The notes below the pieces were generated by a model. It was not told the DNA's origin, did no database searches, and was given only the letters and a program-made list of their open reading frames with translations. From the IMG/VR virus record IMGVR_UViG_3300011115_000094, positions 1-34,089 of that record: 34,089 nucleotides of DNA; one strand, written 5' to 3'. Origin of the DNA: a virus. The first letter of the stretch is position 1; the number at the start of each line of letters is the position of its first letter. This document shows positions 1 to 6,601 of this stretch, in pieces. The position numbers were made by a program, and so were the translations under genes.

Positions 1-69
1 GGTTGTGATACAGTCGGCGCGTTCTTCATTCATACCGCATGGTTTAAATAAATACTGAGCAGTCACAAT

Positions 70-813
70 ATGGCCAGACAGTCAACACAAAAGCTCACGC
101 GGGCGCAAATCCGTGAAGGGCTGGATACGATCCCGATAGATACGCTACTAGGTGCCGGACAGGGTAAAACACCAAAGCTAACAACCAAGCAAAGGGATTT
201 TGCAAAGGCGGTGGCGATGGGAAAGACCAAAGCACAGGCATACAGGGAGAGCTATAAGGTAGACGCTGCACAGAGCACTATCGTATGCGCTCCGTACAAG
301 CTGGCAGCAGACGCAAGGATTCAACAAGAGGTCGAAGCCTATAAGATGGCAATAGAGGCGGAGAAACACCGAACCCCGGCTCAGTTAAAGGCTTTGTTAG
401 TGCAGCAGCTGGTCCAGCACTCGCTAGACAATGACTTTCCCCCAGCTAGTCGCGTGCAATGCTTGAAGCTCTTAGGCTCTCTCTTTGAGGTCCAAGCATT
501 CACCGAGCATAAGACTGTAGAACGGGTGGACCACAAAGCCAGCGACATCCGCACGCGCCTATTGTCCAGGCTGCAGACCATCACAGTCGACGCCAACATA
601 GTGGCCGATGATGCGCTAGACCTATTGGCCGAGATCAAATCAGGCAAAGCCATGCAGGAACTGTCGCCGGTAGTGGTCGACGATGGCCAGCCAGCAGGAC
701 CCACCACAGGGGCACCCCCGCTCACAGGCCAGCCGCGCAGGGGAGAGCCTTCACATACTATTCCACTCAAACGATCTGATCTAGAAACCGAAGTAATGGA
801 TTTTGACAAATAG
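70..813 (+). CDS. terS: Terminase small subunit (putative)
   Basis: A 247-residue protein likely to be the DNA-recognition subunit of the packaging motor. Residues about 36-63 (motif 'LTTKQRDFAKAVAMGKTK', then 'AQAYRESY') read as the helix-turn-helix typical of Terminase_2-type small subunits, where a run of K/T-x-x-Q-x-x-F precedes a Y-R-x-S-Y element. The middle (about 90-180) is helical and probably oligomerises. The last 45 residues are rich in Pro, Gly and charged residues and probably disordered, as in the large-terminase-contacting tail of this family. It lies one gene upstream of the large terminase, the usual place. The ATG at 70 has only a weak ribosome binding site. Family assignment rests on the N-terminal motif and the gene order. 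Confidence 0.75.
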   Translation: MARQSTQKLTRAQIREGLDTIPIDTLLGAGQGKTPKLTTKQRDFAKAVAMGKTKAQAYRESYKVDAAQSTIVCAPYKLAADARIQQEVEAYKMAIEAEKHRTPAQLKALLVQQLVQHSLDNDFPPASRVQCLKLLGSLFEVQAFTEHKTVERVDHKASDIRTRLLSRLQTITVDANIVADDALDLLAEIKSGKAMQELSPVVVDDGQPAGPTTGAPPLTGQPRRGEPSHTIPLKRSDLETEVMDFDK

Positions 814-860
814 CCCCCCTTGTGTTTTGGTACAAAAAGGGTGGGGGGTATATATTTTTT
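814..860 (+). terminator. Probable intrinsic terminator after the small terminase gene
   Basis: CCCCCCTT (814-821) can pair with AAGGG (837-841) and GGG (843-845) around a single T bulge, and is followed by TATATATTTTTT (849-860). The hairpin starts directly after the stop codon at 811-813. The bulge and the G run between stem and T tract make it weaker than a textbook terminator. It would separate terS transcription from the regulated unit that follows. Confidence 0.5.
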
Positions 861-861
861 G

Positions 862-934
862 GGAACTATAACAATGTTAAAGTTGGAGATACAAATGTTA
901 AATATTGGCCAACTTTAACAGGTGGTAAAGTTGT
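862..934 (+). promoter_or_regulatory. Operator cluster: palindromes built on TGTTAAAGTTGG
   Basis: The half-site TGTTAAAGTTGG occurs at 875-886 and, as a perfect 12-base inverted copy CCAACTTTAACA, at 909-920. Imperfect copies lie at 862-873 (inverted, 9/12), 896-908 (direct, one base longer) and 923-934 (direct, 10/12). They form two back-to-back palindromes, 862-886 and 909-934, with their centres about 47 bases apart and one half-site between. The cluster ends 45 bases before the start of a LexA-type winged-helix protein (979), so autoregulation is the simplest reading. I could not place a convincing -35/-10 pair; TATATC at 935-940 is a possible -10. Confidence 0.6.
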
Positions 935-978
935 TATATCCTAAAGAGCCATATACGGTAAAGAATAAGGAGTACCTC

Positions 979-1200
979 ATGACGGAGAAGCAGCGGACGG
1001 TTTTTCTTGTTATAGATGAGTACTGGAAGAACTTTGGGTATGGGCCGTCTATAGATGACATCATGTACCAGACGGGGGATAAGGGGCGGGGGAATGTTCA
1101 CAGGGTAGTTAAGAAGCTTTGTGATCTTGGGATCTGTAAGAGGGTGAGTAAGAGCGCCCGTAGTGTTCGGCCTAGTTATTTGTCTATGCGCAACATATGA
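979..1200 (+). CDS. LexA-type winged-helix DNA-binding protein
   Basis: A 73-residue protein that resembles only the N-terminal DNA-binding domain of LexA: 'MTEKQRTVFLVIDEYW' (helix 1), 'GYGPSIDDIMYQTG' (the G-x-x-P-S/T-x-x-x-I signature), 'NVHRVVKKLCDLG' (recognition helix region) and a basic wing 'KRVSKSARSVRP'. The LexA protease domain is absent, so it would not be cleaved by RecA. I start it at the ATG at 979 because AAGGAG (967-972) sits six bases upstream; a longer in-frame GTG reading from 922 would run into the operator cluster and has no such site. Its stop overlaps the large-terminase start (ATGA, 1197-1200). It probably represses or modulates its own unit through the repeats at 862-934. 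Regulatory function is inference. Confidence 0.72.
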   Translation: MTEKQRTVFLVIDEYWKNFGYGPSIDDIMYQTGDKGRGNVHRVVKKLCDLGICKRVSKSARSVRPSYLSMRNI

Positions 1201-3587
1201 ACATTGACGCTATTAGTAAGGCGATAGAGCTTTTGCCTGTGAATGAGCAGGAGGCTTTCTTTGATGAGTTGGATGAGTACCGGGCTTCTTTAGCCAGGGA
1301 AGAGGCGCAGGCGGATTTCCTAAAGTTTGTCCATACGATGTGGCCGGGGTTTATTGACGGAAGACACCATAAGGTAATGGCCAGGAAGTTTGAGGACATT
1401 GCGTCTGGGAAGATTAAGCGCCTGATCGTGAACATGCCGCCCAGACATACAAAATCTGAGTTCGCCAGTTACCTACTACCGGCTTGGTTCCTGGGTAAGT
1501 ACCCTAACAAGAAGATCATCCAGACATCTAATACGGCTGAGCTTGCGGTCGGGTTTGGACGTAAGGTCAGGAACCTTGTGGGTAGCGAGCAGTACTCCAA
1601 GATCTTTCCCAACGTTAATCTTAGGCAAGACAGTAAAGCCGCTGGAAGGTGGTCTACTAATAAGGATGGGGAATATTTTGCTATCGGGGTGGGGGGTACG
1701 GTGACCGGTAAGGGTGCGGACCTACTTATTATTGATGACCCTCACTCTGAGCAAGAGGCTGCTTTGGCGGCGGGTGATGCTTCGGTCTTTGACAAAGTCT
1801 ACGAGTGGTACACATCTGGACCCAGGCAGCGTCTTCAGCCTGGTGGCTCCATCATAGTAGTTATGTGCATGACCGGGGACACTTCAGTCCTGATGGCTGA
1901 CGGCTTCAGTAAACAGTTAAAAGACATCCATGCCGGGGATATGGTTGCTACCTTTAATAAAGGGCGATTGGGCGCAAGCAAGATTAACAACTGGCGGTCA
2001 AGTGGTGTTGATTCCATATACAAGGTACAAACACAATCTGGTAAAATTCTTCGTGCAAACGAGAGGCATCCGTTTCTTGTTATGAATGAAGGAGTATTGG
2101 AATGGACAAGATTGAACCAACTGCGCGAGCAGGATTTACTTGTATCACTGAAGGATGCAGTAGGCCGTCAAGATCTCAAACCAAACGAGGGGCGTGTACA
2201 GCCTGCCAATCCAAGGCAAGCTACCACCGAAAAAATCCCGAGGCTCCGCAACGACCAATTGGCTTTCATGGAAAGTGGATTGGAAAGCAGTGCGAATGTG
2301 GAAAGCCAGTTCACTGCAAAGGATTGTGCGCGGCTTGTTATCGAAAAAGCTACACCCCACCTGCAACAACTGCCGATCAGCGCCGAGCAAGCCGAATCAA
2401 ACACCGGTATGGAATCACGGCCTCAGACTATGCGCGCATGGTTCAAGAGCGCCGGAACAAATGCGATGTCTGCGGTGAGCCGCCTTCTGAGAAAAACACA
2501 AGGGCGCATTGGAACGGAAAGCTCTGCATTGACCACGACCATGACACAGGAAAAGTCAGGGGACTGCTTTGCAACGACTGCAACCTTACAGTTGGCTACG
2601 GAAAGAAGCCAAGCATTCTTGAAAGAGCTGCATCGTATCTCCGACTTCACGGTAGATCCGATAGTTAGCATTACCCCGGACGGCCAAGAGGAAGTTTTTG
2701 ACGTAGAGGTTGACGGAACTGAGAATTTTATTGCCAACGGAATTGTCAGCCACAACACCCGCTGGGCCAAGAGAGATTTGACGGGCCGGATTCTCCAATC
2801 CTCTATAGAGAAGGACGGGAACGACGAGTGGGAGGTAATCGACTTCCCCGCGATACTGCCCAGCGACAAACCCTTATGGCCTGAATTTTGGAGCCTGGAG
2901 GAGCTAGAGGCTCTACGCTCAGAACTACCCGTTGCAAAGTGGAATGCCCAATACCAACAGAGCCCAACCTCAGAGCAGGGCGCTATTGTTAAGCGGGAGT
3001 GGTGGAAGGAATGGAAAGCTGATGATCCACCTAAGTGTGAGTTTGTTATCCAAAGCTGGGATACAGCCTTCTTAAAGACAGAGCGTTCAGACTACTCTGC
3101 ATGTACTACCTGGGGTGTTTTTTATATTAATGAGAACCCCAATGATGCCAATATTATTTTGCTGGATTCTTTTAAACGCCGGATGGAGTTTCCAGAGCTA
3201 AAGGAAAAAGCCTTCAACCACTATAAACAGTGGGAGCCAGATGCTTTTATTGTCGAGGCTAAGGCTTCGGGAGCGCCATTAATCTTTGAGTTGCGGGCGA
3301 TGGGGATACCGGTACAAGAGTTTACGCCTAGCAGGGGTAATGATAAGATGGTGAGGATTAATTCTGTATCTGATCTGTTTGCAAGCGGGAAGGTTTGGGC
3401 GCCTGCTACAAGGTGGGCCGACGAGCTAATAGAAGAGATGGCCTCTTTCCCTAATGCAGATAATGATGACTTGGTTGACTCCGCTACCCAGGCATTAATC
3501 AGGTTCAGGAAGGGCGGCTTTATTCGCTTGCAGACCGACGAGCAAGACGAAATTCGTGCGTTTAGGCGCAAGGTATCTTATTACTAA
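1197..3587 (+). CDS. terL: Terminase large subunit, interrupted by an intein
   Basis: DNA-packaging ATPase and nuclease, 796 residues as translated and 499 after removal of the intein (residues 224-520), which is the usual size. The ATPase half shows Walker A 'MPPRHTKSE' (80-88), Walker B 'LLIIDD' (176-181) and the later conserved 'TRW' motif, which lies just after the intein (T521). The nuclease half shows the RNase-H-like acidic residues in 'SWDTAF' (D622), 'VEAKASG' (E687) and 'NDDLVD' (N756-D758). The extein sequence joins cleanly as 'GGSIIVVM' plus 'TRWAKRDLTGR', a normal terminase sequence. The start overlaps the stop of the winged-helix gene, suggesting coupled translation. The protein would be inactive until the intein is spliced out. 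Confidence 0.95.
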   Translation: MNIDAISKAIELLPVNEQEAFFDELDEYRASLAREEAQADFLKFVHTMWPGFIDGRHHKVMARKFEDIASGKIKRLIVNMPPRHTKSEFASYLLPAWFLGKYPNKKIIQTSNTAELAVGFGRKVRNLVGSEQYSKIFPNVNLRQDSKAAGRWSTNKDGEYFAIGVGGTVTGKGADLLIIDDPHSEQEAALAAGDASVFDKVYEWYTSGPRQRLQPGGSIIVVMCMTGDTSVLMADGFSKQLKDIHAGDMVATFNKGRLGASKINNWRSSGVDSIYKVQTQSGKILRANERHPFLVMNEGVLEWTRLNQLREQDLLVSLKDAVGRQDLKPNEGRVQPANPRQATTEKIPRLRNDQLAFMESGLESSANVESQFTAKDCARLVIEKATPHLQQLPISAEQAESNTGMESRPQTMRAWFKSAGTNAMSAVSRLLRKTQGRIGTESSALTTTMTQEKSGDCFATTATLQLATERSQAFLKELHRISDFTVDPIVSITPDGQEEVFDVEVDGTENFIANGIVSHNTRWAKRDLTGRILQSSIEKDGNDEWEVIDFPAILPSDKPLWPEFWSLEELEALRSELPVAKWNAQYQQSPTSEQGAIVKREWWKEWKADDPPKCEFVIQSWDTAFLKTERSDYSACTTWGVFYINENPNDANIILLDSFKRRMEFPELKEKAFNHYKQWEPDAFIVEAKASGAPLIFELRAMGIPVQEFTPSRGNDKMVRINSVSDLFASGKVWAPATRWADELIEEMASFPNADNDDLVDSATQALIRFRKGGFIRLQTDEQDEIRAFRRKVSYY
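2089..2094 (+). promoter_or_regulatory. Ribosome binding site of the nested endonuclease gene
   Basis: AAGGAG lies seven bases before the ATG at 2102. A TGA at 2087-2089 closes the same frame just upstream, so the nested gene cannot be a read-through extension and must start at its own ATG. The site lies inside intein coding sequence, just after block B. Confidence 0.75.
2102..2668 (+). CDS. Endonuclease VII-type HNH homing endonuclease, nested out of frame in the intein
   Basis: A 188-residue nuclease read in a different frame from the surrounding terminase/intein gene. The C-terminal part is a recombination-endonuclease-VII domain: zinc ligands C121, C124, C157 and C160, catalytic 'CIDHDHDTGKVRGLLCNDCN' with D144 and H145, and N161 at the position of the essential Asn of T4 endonuclease VII. 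The preceding 'KHRYGITASDYARMVQ' is the family's usual lead-in helix. The N-terminal part has two small Cys clusters (C14/C19/C32/C35 and C64/C66/C76/C79, 'CECGKPVHCKGLCAACYRK') that look like DNA-binding zinc knuckles of homing endonucleases. All catalytic residues are intact. It lies exactly between intein blocks B and F, has its own ribosome binding site and a TAG stop, and would act separately from the intein polypeptide. Confidence 0.88.
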   Translation: MDKIEPTARAGFTCITEGCSRPSRSQTKRGACTACQSKASYHRKNPEAPQRPIGFHGKWIGKQCECGKPVHCKGLCAACYRKSYTPPATTADQRRASRIKHRYGITASDYARMVQERRNKCDVCGEPPSEKNTRAHWNGKLCIDHDHDTGKVRGLLCNDCNLTVGYGKKPSILERAASYLRLHGRSDS

Positions 3588-3595
3588 GGATTGAT

Positions 3596-6004
3596 ATGTC
3601 CATTGAAAAATCACTATACGCTGCTCCTATGGGCATTGAGTCATTGGCTGAGCCAGATATTGAGATTGAGATTGAAGACCCGGAGTCAGTAAGTATTAAG
3701 GCCGGGGATATTGAGATTGAAATAGGGAGCGTTGAAGATGACTTTGAGGCTAACCTTGTTGAGCATCTTCCTGACTCTGTTGTTACTGAGCTTGTCAGTG
3801 ACCTACTTAGTGATTTTGACGATGACATTAACTCTCGTAAAGACTGGATGCAGACTTACGTCGATGGCCTTGAACTTCTGGGAATGAAGATTGAGGAGCG
3901 GGCTGATCCTTGGATTGGTGCTTGCGGTGTATACCATCCTCTTCTATCTGAGGCCGTAGTTAAATTCCAGGCCGAGGTGATGATGAGTACTTTCCCGGCA
4001 GCCGGCCCGGTGAAGACGCAGATTATTGGCAAAGAAACTCAAGAAAAGAAGCAAGCCGCTACTCGCGTGGCTGCTGATATGAACTATGAGTTAACAGATG
4101 TAATGACCGAGTTCCGCCCGGAGCATGAGCGCATGTTGTGGGGTTTGGGATTGGCTGGCAATGCGTTTAAGAAGGTCTACTTTGACCCAAGCTTGGACCG
4201 CCAGACCTCTATTTTTGTTACGGCTGAAGACCTTGTTGTCCCTTACGGCGCATCAGACCTGCAAACTTCACCCCGCGTTACGCACATCATGCGTAAAACC
4301 GAGAATGAACTGCGCAAACTACAGGTTGCCGGCTTTTATGCCGATATAGACCTGGGTGAGCCAGACAATATCTTGGATGAAGTAGAGAAAAAGATTGCCG
4401 AGAAGATGGGATTTCGCGCCCAGACGGATGATCGCTACAAAATCCTTGAGATGAACGTAAATTTGGACCTTGAAGGGTACGAAGACAAGGACAAAAACGG
4501 CGAAGAAACAGGAATTGCCCTGCCTTATATTGTCACAATTGAAAAAGGCAGCAATAAGTGTCTGGCCATCCGCCGCAATTGGGAAAAAGACGACAAGTTA
4601 AAGACTAAACGCCAGCATTTTGTCCATTACGGCTATGTTCCTGGCTTTGGCTTCTACTGTTTTGGCCTTATTCACCTGGTTGGCGCGTTTGCCAAGTCTG
4701 GAACCTCCATTCTTCGCCAGTTAGTGGACGCCGGCACGCTTGCAAATCTTCCGGGAGGCTTTAAAACACGCGGCCTCCGTGTTAAAGGAGACGATACACC
4801 CATCGGACCAGCCGAGTGGCGCGATGTTGACGTACCCAGCGGGACTATTGCCGAGAACATCATGGCTCTTCCTTACAAGGAACCAAGCCAAGTACTGGCC
4901 ATGCTCCTTGACAAGATCGTGGATGAGGGTCGTAAGTTTGCTTCTGCTGCTGACATACAAGTTGCAGACATGTCGGCCAACTCTCCCGTTGGTACTACCC
5001 TGGCCATCCTTGAGCGCACACTAAAAGTAATGACTGCCGTCCAGGCGCGTATTCATTACTCGTTCAAGCAAGAGCTGGGGCTGCTGCGCGACATCATTCG
5101 TGACTACACGCCAGATGAGTACAGCTACGAGCCGGAAGAAGGATCTCCTAAAGCCAAGAAGTCTGACTATGACCTAGTGGCTGTTATCCCCGTCTCCGAT
5201 CCCAACGCCGCAACGATGGCGCAAAAGATTGTGCAGTACCAGGCGGTAATCCAACTGGCTCAGATGGCTCCTCAGATCTATGACCTGCCACAACTGCACC
5301 GACAGATGCTAGATGTTTTGGGGATTAAGAACCCAGAAAAGCTAGTACCTCTACCTGATGATGAGAATCCTGTGGACCCAATCAGCGAGAACATGAACGC
5401 TTTGAATGGTAAGCCGCTAAAGGCATTTATCACTCAGGACCAGCAGGCTCATATTGCAGCGCACCAAATGTTCATGCAAGACCCATTGATTATGAAGACC
5501 ATTGGGCAAAACCCACAGGCCAACATGATCATGGCGGCATTGCAATCACACATTGCAGACCACCTTGGCTTCTACTATCGCACAATGATTGAGAAGCAAA
5601 TGGGTGTACCAATGCCGGCGCCTAATGAGCATCTGCCAGAGGATATTGAGGTTGAACTTTCACGGCTGGTTGCCCAGGCAAGCGCACAAGTCCTGCAGGC
5701 TAACACTGCACAAGCCCAGCAAGCCCAGGCCCAGCAGATGGCTCAAGACCCACTTATCCAAATGCAACAACAAGAGCTGCAAATCAAAGGTGCAGAGCAA
5801 CAGCGCAAACAACAGAAAGACCAGATTGATGCTCAGCTAAAAACTAGCCAGCAACAGATTGAACGTGAGCGTATCCAAAGCCAAAAAGAAACGGATATGA
5901 CCAGGATTCAAACGGACTTTGTGAAATCACAAAAGGAACTGGATGCCCATAATGAAATTGAGCGCCAGCGAATATTAAGCAACCTTGTTGGACGTAAACA
6001 ATGA
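3596..6004 (+). CDS. Portal protein (podovirus / P22-like type)
   Basis: An 802-residue protein forming the dodecameric portal through which DNA enters the head. After an acidic N-terminus (about 20-45, rich in Glu, Asp and Ile), the core contains 'RKDWMQTYVDGLELLGMKIE' (about 83-102) and 'GACGVYHPLLSEAVVKFQAE', features typical of large podovirus portals. The last 120 residues are a Gln-rich coiled coil ('QQAQAQQMAQDPLIQMQQQE'), consistent with the helical barrel that extends into the head in P22-type portals. It follows the terminase directly and its stop overlaps the next start (ATGA, 6001-6004). Identification is by sequence character, size and order. Confidence 0.87.
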   Translation: MSIEKSLYAAPMGIESLAEPDIEIEIEDPESVSIKAGDIEIEIGSVEDDFEANLVEHLPDSVVTELVSDLLSDFDDDINSRKDWMQTYVDGLELLGMKIEERADPWIGACGVYHPLLSEAVVKFQAEVMMSTFPAAGPVKTQIIGKETQEKKQAATRVAADMNYELTDVMTEFRPEHERMLWGLGLAGNAFKKVYFDPSLDRQTSIFVTAEDLVVPYGASDLQTSPRVTHIMRKTENELRKLQVAGFYADIDLGEPDNILDEVEKKIAEKMGFRAQTDDRYKILEMNVNLDLEGYEDKDKNGEETGIALPYIVTIEKGSNKCLAIRRNWEKDDKLKTKRQHFVHYGYVPGFGFYCFGLIHLVGAFAKSGTSILRQLVDAGTLANLPGGFKTRGLRVKGDDTPIGPAEWRDVDVPSGTIAENIMALPYKEPSQVLAMLLDKIVDEGRKFASAADIQVADMSANSPVGTTLAILERTLKVMTAVQARIHYSFKQELGLLRDIIRDYTPDEYSYEPEEGSPKAKKSDYDLVAVIPVSDPNAATMAQKIVQYQAVIQLAQMAPQIYDLPQLHRQMLDVLGIKNPEKLVPLPDDENPVDPISENMNALNGKPLKAFITQDQQAHIAAHQMFMQDPLIMKTIGQNPQANMIMAALQSHIADHLGFYYRTMIEKQMGVPMPAPNEHLPEDIEVELSRLVAQASAQVLQANTAQAQQAQAQQMAQDPLIQMQQQELQIKGAEQQRKQQKDQIDAQLKTSQQQIERERIQSQKETDMTRIQTDFVKSQKELDAHNEIERQRILSNLVGRKQ

Positions 6005-6201
6005 TTGATAACTACCTAGAACATCTATCAAAGAAGATAGATGACAAAGTATCCCAACTCCAAATAGCTCTAGCGGATGGCAACGCTGGGGATTATGCGG
6101 AGTACAAGAAGATGTGCGGCGAGGTTAAAGGTCTGCTTACCGCACGTTTATTTATCTCAGACCTACAGGAAAGATTGAAAACCCATGATGACGATGAGTG
6201 A
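6001..6201 (+). CDS. Small helical protein downstream of portal, unknown function
   Basis: A 66-residue, largely helical and charged protein beginning 'MIDNYLEHLSKKIDDKVSQL' and ending in an acidic 'THDDDE'. It has no motif I recognise as catalytic. Small proteins of this kind, with a central 'YKKMCGEVKGL' helix, recur next to the portal in related uncultured phages; their role is unknown to me. It overlaps the portal stop by four bases and the following co-chaperonin start by 17, so it is almost certainly translated as part of the same operon. Confidence 0.7.
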   Translation: MIDNYLEHLSKKIDDKVSQLQIALADGNAGDYAEYKKMCGEVKGLLTARLFISDLQERLKTHDDDE

Positions 6202-6601
6202 TGTAGATTTAGTTAAAGCCGTGGACTTGTCTCAGATAATGAACAAGGGCGCGGAACAAAAAGCCAAGCAGCTACCCAAGCCGTCTGGCTACCGCATTTT
6301 GTGCGCAATTCCAGAAGTGGAAAAAGAATACGAAAGTGAACTTGGATTGCTTAAATCCGATGAAGCCATTCGTAACGAAGAGCTATTAACAACGGTATTG
6401 TTCGTTGTGGACCTAGGACCAGATTGCTATAAAGATGCAACCAGGTTCCCTACTGGCCCATACTGCAAAGCAGGCGACTTTATCTTGGTTAGGCCACACG
6501 CAGGAACCCGGCTAATCATCCACGGCAAAGAGTTTCGTGTAATTAACGATGACTCCGTTGAGGGTGTAGTTGAAGATCCCAGAGGGATACGCAGAAAATG
6601 A
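6185..6601 (+). CDS. GroES-like co-chaperonin
   Basis: A 138-residue protein with the Cpn10 fold signature: 'LPKPSGYRILCAIPEVEKEY' opens the beta barrel, 'ELGLLKSDEA' corresponds to the mobile loop (a hydrophobic triplet replacing the usual I-V-L), and 'GDFILVRPHAGTRLIIHGKE' followed by 'FRVINDDSVEGVV' matches the later barrel strands. It should cap host GroEL to help fold capsid proteins, as T4 gp31 does. No GroEL gene is present here, so it would act with the host chaperonin. Its location between portal and scaffold/capsid genes fits. Start choice is uncertain: ATGs at 6185, 6188 and 6194 are all in frame and no strong ribosome binding site decides. Confidence 0.82.
   Translation: MMTMSDVDLVKAVDLSQIMNKGAEQKAKQLPKPSGYRILCAIPEVEKEYESELGLLKSDEAIRNEELLTTVLFVVDLGPDCYKDATRFPTGPYCKAGDFILVRPHAGTRLIIHGKEFRVINDDSVEGVVEDPRGIRRK

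Larger units (their letters stand above)
1866..2756 (+). mobile_element. Intein in the large terminase (297 residues, Cys1 ... His-Asn / Thr+1)
   Basis: The insert begins at Cys224 ('CMTGDTSVLMADGFS', block A) and ends 'NFIANGIVSHN' (blocks F and G) with Asn520 followed by Thr521, the expected +1 nucleophile. Block B is 'GKILRANERHPFLV' with the conserved His at 291; the usual Thr three residues before it is Asn here. Block F starts near 500 ('VFDVEVDGTENF'). Splicing residues Cys1, block B His, penultimate His, terminal Asn and Thr+1 are all present, so it should splice. Between blocks B and F, where a homing endonuclease domain would sit, residues about 303-490 have no recognisable domain and are rich in Ser, Thr, Ala and Gln. 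That stretch overlaps an endonuclease gene read in another frame. Confidence 0.93.

Noticed and set aside
1-69. Possible promoter or packaging site at the left edge
   Set aside because: There is too little sequence, no paired -35/-10 elements, and no repeat or hairpin strong enough to support a call.
922-978. Longer winged-helix protein starting at GTG 922
   Set aside because: The extra residues precede the LexA-like core, overlap operator sequence and have no ribosome binding site, whereas ATG 979 has AAGGAG six bases upstream.
2194-2478. A third open frame in the same intein region and several antisense ones
   Set aside because: The translations show no Cys/His pattern or other domain and no ribosome binding site. 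They look like by-products of the stop-poor overlap.
2102-2668. Nuclease as an ordinary in-frame intein endonuclease broken by two sequencing frameshifts
   Set aside because: The nuclease frame has its own stop upstream of the ATG (2087-2089), a well-placed ribosome binding site, and a stop before block F, and the intein frame is open throughout. Two exact compensating errors plus these signals are unlikely, though raw reads should still be checked.
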